Positions 34,964 to 43,925 of a stretch of 64,000 bases of DNA are shown here, piece after piece (position 1 is the stretch's first letter; every line of letters begins with the position of its first letter). The translations under genes and the position numbers were made by a program. The DNA is from Heliobacterium chlorum (GTDB lineage Bacteria; Bacillota; Desulfitobacteriia; Heliobacteriales; Heliobacteriaceae), in contig NZ_JACVHF010000010.1 of the NCBI RefSeq assembly GCF_014502795.1, positions 1-64,000 of the forward strand, given 5' to 3'. The notes under the pieces were generated by a model that made no database searches, was not told where the DNA came from, and saw only the letters and a list, made by a program, of their open reading frames with translations.

Positions 34964-35659
34964 ATGGATAATCGAAAACGCCTTTACTACATCTTAGGTG
35001 GGCTGATCATTGCCTTGGTGATTGGAATGGCGATTCAAGGCACGCGCTTGTACAACAAATCCGACGTGGAGGGGACCAAAAAAGCTTCTACCGAGAGCAA
35101 AGTGACGATTGACGGGAAGGGTACTTTATCAGAACGAGAAGGATCCAAAGAGAAGGGGCAAGAGAAGGAAATTCGTGTTCATGTGTCTGGTGCCGTCAAT
35201 AAACCGGGAGTCTATCAGATGCCTGCTGGAAGTCGGGTCGATGATGCGTTGCGCTTAGCTGAAGCCAGCCCTAACGCTGACGTAGAGGCGATCAACCGGG
35301 CCGCGTTGCTGACGGACGGACGGCAACTCGTTGTCCCGGCGCTCCGGTCAGAAAACGGCAGTGCCGAATCACTTAAGAACGGTCAAGCCGCAGGAGCGAC
35401 GACGAGCGGGGGAACATCGAGAGCTTTATCAAAAGGGAGCTCAGGCGGAAGTGGGTATGCCGCCGCAATCATCAACATAAACTCGGCCGACGCGTCGGAG
35501 CTGGATAAGCTGCCTGGCGTCGGTCCTGCCTTGGCCCAACGGATCCTTCAGTACCGGGAAACAAAGGGACCTTTCCAGCGTGTCGAAGATATCCAAAACG
35601 TGCCTGGAATCGGACCCAAGAAATATAACGATATGAAGGAGATGCTTTCGGTTTATTAA
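34964..35659 (+). CDS. comEA: Competence protein ComEA (helix-hairpin-helix DNA receptor)
   Basis: A 231-residue membrane-anchored DNA-binding protein. A membrane helix lies at about 8-27; an SLBB domain (VHVSGAVNKPGVYQMPAGSRVDDALRLA) spans about 75-130; and after a Gly/Ser linker come two HhH motifs (LDKLPGVGPALAQRILQYR and VEDIQNVPGIGPKKYNDM). ComEA binds incoming double-stranded DNA outside the membrane and passes it to ComEC, encoded at 46163 in this window. Confidence 0.93.
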   Translation: MDNRKRLYYILGGLIIALVIGMAIQGTRLYNKSDVEGTKKASTESKVTIDGKGTLSEREGSKEKGQEKEIRVHVSGAVNKPGVYQMPAGSRVDDALRLAEASPNADVEAINRAALLTDGRQLVVPALRSENGSAESLKNGQAAGATTSGGTSRALSKGSSGGSGYAAAIININSADASELDKLPGVGPALAQRILQYRETKGPFQRVEDIQNVPGIGPKKYNDMKEMLSVY

Positions 35660-35735
35660 GTAAGTGTAAAGTCAATGGAATGAAGACGGAAGAGTGGGAC
35701 AGGATAAAAAGGCGAACAGGAGGAGTGATGAAGAG

Positions 35736-35915
35736 ATGATGCATGTAATCGTAGAGGGCTATGGAGACAATGAGGCCTACATCAAAACAGATGACGGGAC
35801 TATGACCATTCCCAGACACCGGGTGCCCAAAGAAGCCAAGATTGGCGATTGCCTCGTGATGCGGGATGGTGCCTATTTCGTAGAAAAAAAGGGAACTGTC
35901 AAACCCGTTGACTGA
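35736..35915 (+). CDS. DUF3006-type small protein
   Basis: Fifty-nine residues from ATG 35736 with AGGAGGAG nine bases upstream; a frame opening earlier lacks such a signal. YGDNEAYIKTDDGTMTIPRHRVPKEAKIGDCLVM is the small beta-barrel pattern of DUF3006 proteins, which often accompany competence or MBL genes. It follows comEA in a probable operon, and a terminator ends the unit. Confidence 0.7.
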   Translation: MMHVIVEGYGDNEAYIKTDDGTMTIPRHRVPKEAKIGDCLVMRDGAYFVEKKGTVKPVD

Positions 35916-35932
35916 TTCAAATGACGTTCAGG

Positions 35933-35966
35933 CTGATCGGAAGTATTGTTCCGGTCAGTTTTTTAT
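35933..35966 (+). terminator. Rho-independent terminator
   Basis: CTGATCGGAA pairs with TTCCGGTCAG around GTATTG, followed by TTTTTTAT. Confidence 0.9.
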
Positions 35967-36000
35967 ATATTTAAGATGAAAATCACAACCTCGATTTATA

Positions 36001-36054
36001 TTGACAAGTGTCGACGGAGTGGTATATTAACCTGTATGGATAAAAGGTCGACAC
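36001..36054 (+). promoter_or_regulatory. Promoter with palindromic operator for the MFS gene
   Basis: TTGACA (36001) and TATATT (36023) stand 16 bases apart, a good sigma-A promoter. GTGTCGAC (36008-36015) and its exact reverse complement GTCGACAC (36047-36054) flank the -10 region, as expected of a repressor operator for the pump gene. The regulator is not adjacent. Confidence 0.7.
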
Positions 36055-36070
36055 AGGAGATGACGCAACC

Positions 36071-37285
36071 GTGCTAAACAGTATCAAAGGGTATAACTTA
36101 AACTCACGTCTTTTTCTTTTAGGAATGGGCCATTTGGTGACCGATATCAACCAGGGAGCCTTGGCGTTAGTAGCCATCTTATTGAAGGACAAGTTCGATT
36201 TATCGTACTTTATGGTCGGTTTTACGATTTTGGTCGGAAGCGTCAGTTCCTCTGTCATTCAGCCCCTCTTTGGTATGCTCAGTGATCGCTACCGGGCAAC
36301 CTGGTTGATGCCCGTCGGCACGCTCACGGCAGGTGCCGGTATGGCTTTGGCCGGGATTGCGCCGACATACGGCTTGGCCGTAACCGCTTTGCTGATTTCC
36401 GGTTTAGGCGTGGCTGCCTTTCATCCCGAAAGTTATAAATTGGCCCAAGCCGTTGCTGGGAAGAAGAAAGCTTCAGGTCTTTCTTTATTTTCCGTTGGCG
36501 GAAACTTAGGATTTGGTCTGGGACCGCTTTTGGCCGGTTGGTTTAACAAATGGTGGGGATTGACGGGACTAATCTGTTTTCTACCGATCGCTGCTGCCAT
36601 GGCGTTTTTGTTGTATCGTTCTACCCAAGAGCTCTATGAGCAGCAAGCTGTCCTTCAAAAGGATCCGAACGGTGGTAAATCGGTCAATCGCATATCCGAG
36701 AGCCCGGCATCTGTCAAATGGATTCTAGCCATCTTGTTAGCTGTAGTCTTTATCCGCGCCTGGGTGACCTCCGGATTGACGACCTATGTGCCGTTGTACG
36801 TGGTAGATATATTAAAGGAGACGCAGGAGCAAAGCGCTGGTTTGTTGAGTTATTTCCTAATCATCGGTGCACTGGGAACGCTGCTTGGAGGACCGATCGC
36901 CGATCGCATCGGCGCCGGCAAGTTGATTGTTTTTTCCTTAACGATTACAGCGCCTCTCGTTTTGCTAATTCCCTTAACCCAAGGACTGTCTCTAAGCATA
37001 CTGATGACGCTGATCGCGATCACCTTGTATGCAAGCTTTTCATCCACGATTGTGCTCGGACAGCAGTTGCTGCCGGATCATATGGGGACTGTTTCTGGAC
37101 TGATTATCGGATTCGCCATAGGTATGGGCGGTGTAGGGGTGACGGTCTTAGGGAAAATCGCTGATGTTGTGGGCATACCGCCCATTTTTTACGGTATGAC
37201 AGGTCTCCTTCTCGTGGCCGTCGCACTGACATCGGTCCTGATAAAACAATGGAAAAATAAAGAAAAAGCTGCAACGGTTCAGTGA
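36071..37285 (+). CDS. MFS transporter, fosmidomycin resistance (Fsr) type
   Basis: A 404-residue 12-helix permease. GHLVTDINQGALALVAILLKDKF opens the first helix, LFGMLSDRYRATWLMP is the MFS loop 2-3 motif, and GLGVAAFHPESYKLA followed by SLFSVGGNLGFGLGPLLAG is typical of the Fsr group that exports fosmidomycin and other drugs. The GTG start lies behind AGGAGATG. Physiological substrate is unknown. Confidence 0.88.
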   Translation: MLNSIKGYNLNSRLFLLGMGHLVTDINQGALALVAILLKDKFDLSYFMVGFTILVGSVSSSVIQPLFGMLSDRYRATWLMPVGTLTAGAGMALAGIAPTYGLAVTALLISGLGVAAFHPESYKLAQAVAGKKKASGLSLFSVGGNLGFGLGPLLAGWFNKWWGLTGLICFLPIAAAMAFLLYRSTQELYEQQAVLQKDPNGGKSVNRISESPASVKWILAILLAVVFIRAWVTSGLTTYVPLYVVDILKETQEQSAGLLSYFLIIGALGTLLGGPIADRIGAGKLIVFSLTITAPLVLLIPLTQGLSLSILMTLIAITLYASFSSTIVLGQQLLPDHMGTVSGLIIGFAIGMGGVGVTVLGKIADVVGIPPIFYGMTGLLLVAVALTSVLIKQWKNKEKAATVQ

Positions 37286-37303
37286 CCGGCAGCTTTTTTT
37301 ATT
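37264..37303 (+). terminator. Rho-independent terminator overlapping the MFS stop
   Basis: AAAGCTGC and GCAGCTTT pair around an inner GGT/ACC, then TTTTTTTATT. The left arm lies inside the last codons of the gene. Confidence 0.85.
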
Positions 37304-37400
37304 CCCTGGGAATTCCTCGTGAGACCAAAAGGATAAATACCCTTTGCATGCATAAGCATAGAAGGTAAAATAAGGTTGAGAATATCTGGAGGGATGTGAC

Positions 37401-38132
37401 TTGCTCATGGGGTGGCTACAAGGGGTCAATCAAAAAGTGGTAAGGGGAGTTCTCATATCTGCCGTTACGGCAGCGTTCATCGTCTCGGGCTGTTCGAGCG
37501 ACTCGGACAAAGTCAACCAACCGAAAGAGGTTTCTTCTCAAACGCAATCGATCAGCAAAGAAGAAGCCCGTAAGCAATTAACTTTAGGGAATGAACGTTT
37601 CCAATCGGGAAAAGTAATCAACCATGATTTGAGCGAGCAGAAACACTTAGAGCTGGCGAAAGCGCAACATCCTTTCGCGATTGTATTAAGTTGTTCCGAT
37701 TCTCGGGTTCCTCCGGAACTGGTCTTTGATCAGGGTCTCGGTGATCTTTTCGTAGTCCGCTCCGCTGGTCATGTTCTAAGCCCGGAAGCGATTGGCAGTA
37801 TCGAATATGCCGTGGAACACTTTCACACGCCTTACCTCGTCGTTTTAGGTCATGAGAGCTGCGGTGCTGTCAAAGCTACCGTGGAAGGGGGTCATCCAGC
37901 TGGTAGTATCGGCGCTGTTACCGACCACATTAAACCAGTAGTGGAGAACGTAAAAACCAAAGAAATCGCTCAAGAAGAGCTGACGGAAAAAGTCGCCGAT
38001 GAGAACGTGCGACAGACAGTAGCTGCACTGCGGAAAAGTCCTGTCATCGCCGACGCAATTGCCAATGGAAAATTGGCTATCGCCGGGGCGAAGTACCAGA
38101 TGATTTCGGGAAAAGTCAATTGGTTGGATTAA
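37401..38132 (+). CDS. Beta-carbonic anhydrase, predicted lipoprotein
   Basis: A 243-residue beta-class carbonic anhydrase interconverting CO2 and bicarbonate. Zinc ligands and the Asp-Arg dyad are in LSCSDSRVPPELVFDQGLGDLFVVRSAG and VVLGHESCGAVKA. It begins with a hydrophobic signal (ISAVTAAFIVSGC) whose lipobox Cys is at about residue 31, so it is predicted to be tethered outside the membrane, uncommon for beta-type enzymes. The TTG start has GGAGGG seven bases upstream; ATG two codons later is possible. Confidence 0.9.
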   Translation: MLMGWLQGVNQKVVRGVLISAVTAAFIVSGCSSDSDKVNQPKEVSSQTQSISKEEARKQLTLGNERFQSGKVINHDLSEQKHLELAKAQHPFAIVLSCSDSRVPPELVFDQGLGDLFVVRSAGHVLSPEAIGSIEYAVEHFHTPYLVVLGHESCGAVKATVEGGHPAGSIGAVTDHIKPVVENVKTKEIAQEELTEKVADENVRQTVAALRKSPVIADAIANGKLAIAGAKYQMISGKVNWLD

Positions 38133-38135
38133 TGT

Positions 38136-39464
38136 CTAAGAAGATTCTTTGCCCATGGCTTCCCTCAAGTTTTCCAGCCATTGACTAATCTGTTTTTCAC
38201 GTCCGTTCGTGGTGGGTTCGTAAAAGCGAGTCCCCTCAATGTCGGGCGGCAGGTAACTCTGTTGTACATAGCCCCCATAGTTGTGGGGATATTTGTAACC
38301 AACACCGCTGCCCAAGATCGAGCTTGCCTGGGAATGGGATGTATCGGCGAGATGGCGGGGAACAGAGATCCTTTTGGCTTCCTGGACAGTCCGAAGTGCT
38401 CTATCGATGGCGTCTTTCGCACGGTTGCTTTTCGGAGCACAAGCGAGATAAAGGGCAGCTTCGGCGAGCGGGATCCGGCCTTCCGGAAGGCCGACCAGTT
38501 TTACCGCATCGGCGGCGGCTTGCGCCAGGACAAGAGCCATCGGATCGGCCAATCCGATATCTTCGGCGGCGTGAATGACGATGCGGCGGGCGATGAAGAG
38601 GGGATCTTCACCAGCTTCCAACATCACGGCTAGCCAAAACAAGGTCGCATCAGGGTCAGAACCGCGGATGCTCTTAATAAAGGCGGAGATCGTATCATAA
38701 TGACGATCTCCTTTTTTGTCATAATAAACAGCGATCCGACCAGTCACCTGCATCACTTCGTCGGGACCGATGGGCTTGTCCAAGCTGCCATGGGCAGAAG
38801 CCGCCATATCAAGGATCGTCAGTGCTGAACGGGCATCCCCTTTAGCTGCTTGGATGATCAATTCCAGCCCATCTTCTGTTACTGCATCGGCAGGTAAGCC
38901 CAAGCCCCGGTTCGGTTCGGTGACGGCCCGCTTTAACAATGACAAAAGGTCCTCTTCTGAAAGCGGATGAAGCATGTAAATACGGAGGCGGGAGAGGAGA
39001 GCCGAGTTCAACTCATAGAGAGGATTTTCGGTGGTAGCGCCGATCAAGACCAACGTTCCGTCTTCCACGATCGGGAGCAGCAGATCCTGCTGGGCTTTGT
39101 TAAACCGGTGGATCTCGTCGATAAACAGGATCGTACGCTGTTGCTCGAAAGATAGACGCGATTCAGCCTCTTTGGCCACTTTTTTGATATCACCCGAACC
39201 GGCTGTAACTGCCGACAAGGTCTCAAAGTGACTGCGCGTCGTCTGGGCGATGAGCCGGGCGATCGTTGTCTTTCCGGTCCCCGGCGGCCCGTATAAGATG
39301 AAAGAGTGCACTTTGTCTAGGTCCACCATTTTGCGAAAGAGGGACTCGTTATTTAAAAGATGTTGCTGTCCAGCCACTTCATTAAGGCTGCGTGGACGCA
39401 TCCGAAAAGCCAAAGGGCCTTCCTTCGCCTTTAGGGCTTCTCCTTGATAGGAAAAGAGGTCCAA
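38136..39464 (-). CDS. rarA: Replication-associated recombination protein RarA (MgsA)
   Basis: A 442-residue AAA+ ATPase acting at stalled replication forks. Walker A is YGPPGTGKTTIARL (near residue 60), Walker B LFIDEIHRFNKAQQD, sensor GATTENPLYELNSALLSR, followed by the MgsA C-terminal tetramerisation part (ARRIVIHAAEDIGLADP). The start is TTG with TAGGAG upstream. It converges on the carbonic anhydrase gene with almost no gap. Confidence 0.93.
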   Translation of the reverse strand: MDLFSYQGEALKAKEGPLAFRMRPRSLNEVAGQQHLLNNESLFRKMVDLDKVHSFILYGPPGTGKTTIARLIAQTTRSHFETLSAVTAGSGDIKKVAKEAESRLSFEQQRTILFIDEIHRFNKAQQDLLLPIVEDGTLVLIGATTENPLYELNSALLSRLRIYMLHPLSEEDLLSLLKRAVTEPNRGLGLPADAVTEDGLELIIQAAKGDARSALTILDMAASAHGSLDKPIGPDEVMQVTGRIAVYYDKKGDRHYDTISAFIKSIRGSDPDATLFWLAVMLEAGEDPLFIARRIVIHAAEDIGLADPMALVLAQAAADAVKLVGLPEGRIPLAEAALYLACAPKSNRAKDAIDRALRTVQEAKRISVPRHLADTSHSQASSILGSGVGYKYPHNYGGYVQQSYLPPDIEGTRFYEPTTNGREKQISQWLENLREAMGKESS

Positions 39465-39546
39465 TGGGCTCAGCTCCTAACGAATACTATTCAAAATCTA
39501 TTTTAACCATCCTTATAGACAAACCCAATATGTAACCCAATAAAAT

Positions 39547-39586
39547 AACGCCTCCAGCCATAGCTTCGCTATGCCTGGAGGCGTTT
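39547..39586 (-). terminator. Terminator behind typA
   Basis: AACGCCTCCAGCCATAGC pairs along its length with GCTATGCCTGGAGGCGTT. It ends typA before rarA on the minus strand. Confidence 0.85.
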
Positions 39587-39595
39587 GCTCTTTCA

Positions 39596-41422
39596 TTAAC
39601 GCAGGGCTTGATTCTTTTTGGCCCGCTCTCGTTGGGTGGGGTCGAGAAGGCGCTTGCGAAGTCGGATGTTCAAGGGGGTCACTTCAACCAGTTCGTCGTC
39701 ATCAATCCACTCCAAGGCGTCTTCCAAGGAGAGGATTCTTGGGGGTTCCAGCTTGATGGTACCGTCAGAACCGGAAGCCCGCATGTTGGTGAGATGCTTG
39801 GCTTTGGCCACGTTCACATCCATATCTTGTTCCCGGGCATTTTCGCCGACGATCATTCCCTGATAGACATCGGTGCCAGGGGTGATGAAAAAAGCGATCC
39901 GTTCCTGCAGATAGCCGAGTGCGTATGCCGTGGCAGTACCATGTTCGAAAGCGACAGCAGCGCCTTTGGTCCGCCCAGGGATTTCACCGCGGTGTTCGCC
40001 ATATCCGTGGAAGAGGTGGTGCATGATCCCGAATCCCCGGGTATCAGTGAGGAATTCCGTCCGGTAACCGATGAGGCCCCGGGCAGGAATGACGAACTCA
40101 AGACGGACTTGACCAGTGCCGTTGTTGACCATGTTGGTCATCTCCGCCCGGCGCGTTCCCAGCTTTTCCATGACTACACCCATGTATTCTTCAGGAACAT
40201 CGATGATCAACTGTTCCAGAGGTTCCAACAGGTTGCCTTCATCATCTTTGCGGAAAATGACGGAGGGCTTGGAGACGGCCAATTCGTAGCCTTCCCGGCG
40301 CATCGTTTCAATCAGAATGGACAGGTGCAGTTCGCCGCGGCCCGAAACAAGGAAGACATCGGGGTCTTCTGTTTCATGAACCCGCAAGGCTACGTTTTTC
40401 TCCAATTCCTTCAACAAACGGCTGCGCAGATGGCGAGAGGTGATGTAATCGCCTTCCTTGCCGGCAAAGGGGCTTGTGTTCGTTTGGAAGGTCATCTGTA
40501 AGGTCGGCTCGTCGACGTTGATCACCGGCAGAGGAGCCGGATTGTCGGGGTCAGAGATGGTTTCGCCGATGTTTACATTATCTAAACCGGTAAGGGTGAT
40601 GATTTCCCCTGTGCTCGCTTCCTCGACAGGGACCCGTTTCAACCCTTGATAGGTGAAGACTTGCAGCACTTTGCCTTTGATGATGTCACCGTCCCGTTTA
40701 CAGATAGAAACCTGTTGGCCTGTACGAATTTTTCCTTGATGGATGCGGCCAATGGTGACACGACCTGTGTAGCTGTCATAGTCGAGCGAAGAGATGAGCA
40801 TCTGTAGAACGGCCGTGTCGTCCCCTTCCGGGCAGGGAACTTTTTCGATGATCGTTTGGAAGAGAGGCTCCAGCGTCGTTCCTTTTTCATCGGGATCGAG
40901 GCTGGCCCAGCCGGCCCGGCCGACGGCATATAAGACGGGGAATTCCAGCTGTTCATCATCAGCGCCTAGTTCAATGAACAACTCCAAGATTTCATCGAGC
41001 ACTTCTGCGGGACGAGCATCTTGGCGGTCCATTTTGTTGATCACGACGATAGGCCGCAGGCCCGATTCAAGGGCTTTGCGAAGGACAAACTTTGTCTGCG
41101 CCATAACCCCTTCAGCGCTGTCTACCAGCAGAATAGCACCATCGACCATCGAGAGAATGCGTTCCACTTCGCCGGAGAAATCGGCGTGTCCAGGTGTGTC
41201 CACGATGTTGATTTTAATGCCGTTGTACGATACGGCCGTGTTCTTGGCCAGGATGGTAATACCCCGTTCCCGTTCCAAGTCGTTTGAGTCCATGACGCAA
41301 TCCTGGACTTCTTCATTAGCCCGGAAGATACCGGACTGTCGCAGTAAACCGTCGACCAGTGTAGTCTTGCCATGGTCGACGTGAGCGATGATGGCGATAT
41401 TCCGCAAATCCGTACGTTTCAA
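39596..41422 (-). CDS. typA: Translational GTPase TypA/BipA
   Basis: A 608-residue ribosome-binding GTPase of the EF-G class. [14 protein letters not shown] (G1), [22 protein letters not shown] (G3) and [10 protein letters not shown] (G4) give the GTPase core; [19 protein letters not shown] and the C-terminal [14 protein letters not shown] belong to BipA. It acts in ribosome assembly and stress or cold adaptation. The start is TTG behind AAGGAGAG; an out-of-frame ATG lies between. Confidence 0.95.
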   Translation of the reverse strand: MKRTDLRNIAIIAHVDHGKTTLVDGLLRQSGIFRANEEVQDCVMDSNDLERERGITILAKNTAVSYNGIKINIVDTPGHADFSGEVERILSMVDGAILLVDSAEGVMAQTKFVLRKALESGLRPIVVINKMDRQDARPAEVLDEILELFIELGADDEQLEFPVLYAVGRAGWASLDPDEKGTTLEPLFQTIIEKVPCPEGDDTAVLQMLISSLDYDSYTGRVTIGRIHQGKIRTGQQVSICKRDGDIIKGKVLQVFTYQGLKRVPVEEASTGEIITLTGLDNVNIGETISDPDNPAPLPVINVDEPTLQMTFQTNTSPFAGKEGDYITSRHLRSRLLKELEKNVALRVHETEDPDVFLVSGRGELHLSILIETMRREGYELAVSKPSVIFRKDDEGNLLEPLEQLIIDVPEEYMGVVMEKLGTRRAEMTNMVNNGTGQVRLEFVIPARGLIGYRTEFLTDTRGFGIMHHLFHGYGEHRGEIPGRTKGAAVAFEHGTATAYALGYLQERIAFFITPGTDVYQGMIVGENAREQDMDVNVAKAKHLTNMRASGSDGTIKLEPPRILSLEDALEWIDDDELVEVTPLNIRLRKRLLDPTQRERAKKNQALR

Positions 41423-41689
41423 ACTCGCATTCTCTCCTTAATTCATAAAAAAAAGATGCCCTCAGACATCAACTATTATCACTAATATTTAATGATAGGG
41501 CTACAGTCAGTGACTGTCAAGACATTTTTATAGTATGAATGACTTTTTTCTGTTGGTTTCATTTCAACCAGTATGCATTGTGCATCATAAGTCCCTCCTT
41601 GTTTAGGCACGGTTCCCATTGGGTAAAATTGGATTAGGTTGATCGAAAAATAACTACTTGTCGTCGAATGGAAGAAAGGTGTAATCTTA

Positions 41690-41712
41690 AATAAGAACGT
41701 TCCTAATTAAAC
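41690..41712 (+). promoter_or_regulatory. Possible Zur/Fur operator of the zinc operon
   Basis: TAAATAAGAACGTTCCTAATTA is an AT-rich imperfect palindrome centred on GAACGTTC, about 45 bases upstream of znuC. A related TAAGAATAATCTTA precedes the fur-family gene. Control by that regulator is inferred from operon context. The rest of 41423-41746 holds no gene. Confidence 0.4.
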
Positions 41713-41746
41713 AAAGTTCAGATACTGAACGTAGGAGGCTCATAGG

Positions 41747-42553
41747 GTGTTGAACATTGTTCGACCGTTCAAACGAGAAAAGGAGCGAAAGGGCGATGAA
41801 TCGATCCTCGTGGAGGCTCGCCATGTGTCCTTTCGTTATGAGCAGCAGGAAACATTAAGCGATATAGATCTTAAAATCACTCGGGGAGATTTTCTCGGCA
41901 TTATCGGACCGAACGGGTCGGGAAAATCAACCCTTCTCCGAATGCTCTTGGGACTATTACAACCGGAAAAAGGCGAGGTCTTTCTCTGGGGCGATCCGGT
42001 CAAAAAGTTTCGTCGTTGGCCCCTCATCGGCTATGTTCCTCAAAAAGCCATCGCCTTTAATACGGCTTTTCCTGCTACCGTTTGGGAAGTGGTCTATGCA
42101 GGTCGGCTCGGCCGAAAAGGCCTTTTCGGATGGAAGAATCATCAGGACAAAGAAATGGTAGATCAGTGCTTGGACAAGGTCGGCATGTCGAAATTTGCCC
42201 ACCAACTGATCGGTAATCTATCGGGAGGGCAGCAGCAACGGGTATTTATCGCCCAAGCCTTAGCCGGGGAACCCGAAATCCTTTTCTTGGACGAACCGAC
42301 CGTCGGTGTCGATGCGGAACAGCAAGAGTTGTTCTACAGCTTACTGGAGGACCTCAACCAAAACATGGGCCTGACCGTCGTCTTAGTCTCCCATGATATC
42401 GGTGTGATTACGGAGCGGGTGAACAAGCTTGTCTGTTTGAACCGCTGTCTCTTCTTTCACGGCGAGGTGGGCGGTTTTAAGGCGCGGCAGACGGAGATTT
42501 TCGCCAAGATGTACGGCCATCCTGTGCAGATGGTTCAGCACCATCATCACTAG
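41747..42553 (+). CDS. znuC: Zinc ABC transporter ATP-binding protein ZnuC
   Basis: A 268-residue ABC ATPase. Walker A GPNGSGKST, signature LSGGQQQRVFIAQAL, Walker B ILFLDEPTVGVD and the switch SHD are all present. The C terminus ends in HHHH, plausible metal affinity. It powers import through ZnuB with substrate from ZnuA, both in the same operon. GTG start behind GGAGG. Confidence 0.9.
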   Translation: MLNIVRPFKREKERKGDESILVEARHVSFRYEQQETLSDIDLKITRGDFLGIIGPNGSGKSTLLRMLLGLLQPEKGEVFLWGDPVKKFRRWPLIGYVPQKAIAFNTAFPATVWEVVYAGRLGRKGLFGWKNHQDKEMVDQCLDKVGMSKFAHQLIGNLSGGQQQRVFIAQALAGEPEILFLDEPTVGVDAEQQELFYSLLEDLNQNMGLTVVLVSHDIGVITERVNKLVCLNRCLFFHGEVGGFKARQTEIFAKMYGHPVQMVQHHHH

Positions 42554-42566
42554 GAGGTAGAGGAAT

Positions 42567-43439
42567 ATGTTCGGATTCTCGGAAATGCTCCAACATGATT
42601 TTATGGTTCGGGCTTTTCTGGCAGGTTTGATGGTGGCCATCATATGTCCATCGATCGGACTTTTTCTCGTCTTGCGCCGACTATCCCTCATTGGCGATAC
42701 CATATCCCATATATCTCTCGCTGGTGTAGCTGGAGGGATGTTGTTAGGCGTCTATCCGCCTTTGATGGCGCTCACTTTTTCCATCATCGCTGTCTTAGGC
42801 CTGGAAAAACTACGCCGGAGCTATCAGAACTATGCCGAAATCTCCACCGCCGTCTTTCTCTCGGGTGGCGTAGCGTTGGCGGTGATTCTTCTGAGCGTCA
42901 AAAAATCGGCCTCATCAGATATTATCAGTTACCTCTTCGGAAGTATCATCGCTGTAAACCGTCAAGATCTAGTGATCTTATCGGCCGTATGTGCCATTGT
43001 GGTTATCGTCATCAGTTCTCTTTATCATCGTTTTTTCTACATCTCTTTCAGCGAAGAAAAAGCGCAGCTCAGCGGCCTTCCGGTCTACGGACTAAACTTA
43101 GTGCTCATGGTCCTAGCGGCTCTTGTCGTCGCATCGTCTATGCGCATCGTGGGCATCTTGCTCGTATCGTCGATGCTTGTTTTACCGGTGGCAGCTAGCT
43201 TGCAGATCGCCCGGAGTTTCCGGGAAGCTTTTTGGTTGGCCCAAGCTTATGCTTTAACATCTGTGACGATAGGTTTGATCGCTTCCTATTTTCTCGATCT
43301 GGCCCCTGGAGGATCTATCGTGTTGTTAGCGGCCTTTCTGCTCGTTGCGACGATCTTGGTAAAAAAGGCTTGGCTGCACGTGCGCCTGTTATGGGCCAAA
43401 GATCGCCTGTCAGAAAAGGAACTGGCGAAAATTCAATAA
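42567..43439 (+). CDS. znuB: Zinc ABC transporter permease ZnuB
   Basis: A 290-residue ABC-3 family permease with about eight helices. FLVLRRLSLIGDTISHISLAGVAGG is the conserved cytoplasmic segment that docks to the ATPase, and MRIVGILLVSSMLVLPVAASLQIA the conserved C-terminal part. It starts 13 bases after znuC behind AGGAGGTAG. Confidence 0.92.
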   Translation: MFGFSEMLQHDFMVRAFLAGLMVAIICPSIGLFLVLRRLSLIGDTISHISLAGVAGGMLLGVYPPLMALTFSIIAVLGLEKLRRSYQNYAEISTAVFLSGGVALAVILLSVKKSASSDIISYLFGSIIAVNRQDLVILSAVCAIVVIVISSLYHRFFYISFSEEKAQLSGLPVYGLNLVLMVLAALVVASSMRIVGILLVSSMLVLPVAASLQIARSFREAFWLAQAYALTSVTIGLIASYFLDLAPGGSIVLLAAFLLVATILVKKAWLHVRLLWAKDRLSEKELAKIQ

Positions 43440-43484
43440 ATAAGAATAATCTTAAATCGGAACAATATGATCTTTGGAGGGTTC

Positions 43485-43925
43485 ATGGAAACGGAACAAG
43501 TGCTCAATTTATTAAAGGCGAAGGGATATAAGTGTACACCACAGCGCCGAGCTGTAGTTGAGGCGCTTGTCCGGGCTGAACATCCTTTATCCGTGAAAGA
43601 CCTCGTCGACGAATTACGAGGCTTGTTTCCTGATATGAGTGCAGATACGGTCTATCGCAGTGTAAAGGTTCTCAGCGAGTTAGGGGTGGTCAATCTCATT
43701 CACAATCAGGGAAAAGAAGGTGCTCGGTTCGAACTCGATGGTCGTCCCCATCACCATCATCTAGTCTGTGTCACCTGTGGTAAATCGGTATGCCTACCCT
43801 ACTGCCCCATGGAGGAAAAAGCCGAAGCCCTTGCCAAGCACGAGGATTTCAAAGTGCTCGGCCATACCTTTGAGATCTTCGGCCATTGTCGTGAATGCCG
43901 AGATAATAAGGAGGGAACATCATGA
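43485..43925 (+). CDS. Fur-family metalloregulator, probably Zur
   Basis: A 146-residue Fur-family repressor starting at ATG 43485 (TGGAGGG upstream; an earlier in-frame ATG would bury that site). The helix-turn-helix region includes MSADTVYRSVKVLSELGVV, the metal site has HHHHLVCVTCGKSVCLPYC, and CRECRD supplies a second Cys pair. Lying between znuB and znuA, it most likely senses zinc and represses this operon. Its stop overlaps the znuA start (ATGA). Confidence 0.88.
   Translation: METEQVLNLLKAKGYKCTPQRRAVVEALVRAEHPLSVKDLVDELRGLFPDMSADTVYRSVKVLSELGVVNLIHNQGKEGARFELDGRPHHHHLVCVTCGKSVCLPYCPMEEKAEALAKHEDFKVLGHTFEIFGHCRECRDNKEGTS

Noticed and set aside
39608-40501. 297-codon plus-strand frame inside typA
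   Set aside because: Antisense shadow of a highly conserved GTPase gene.
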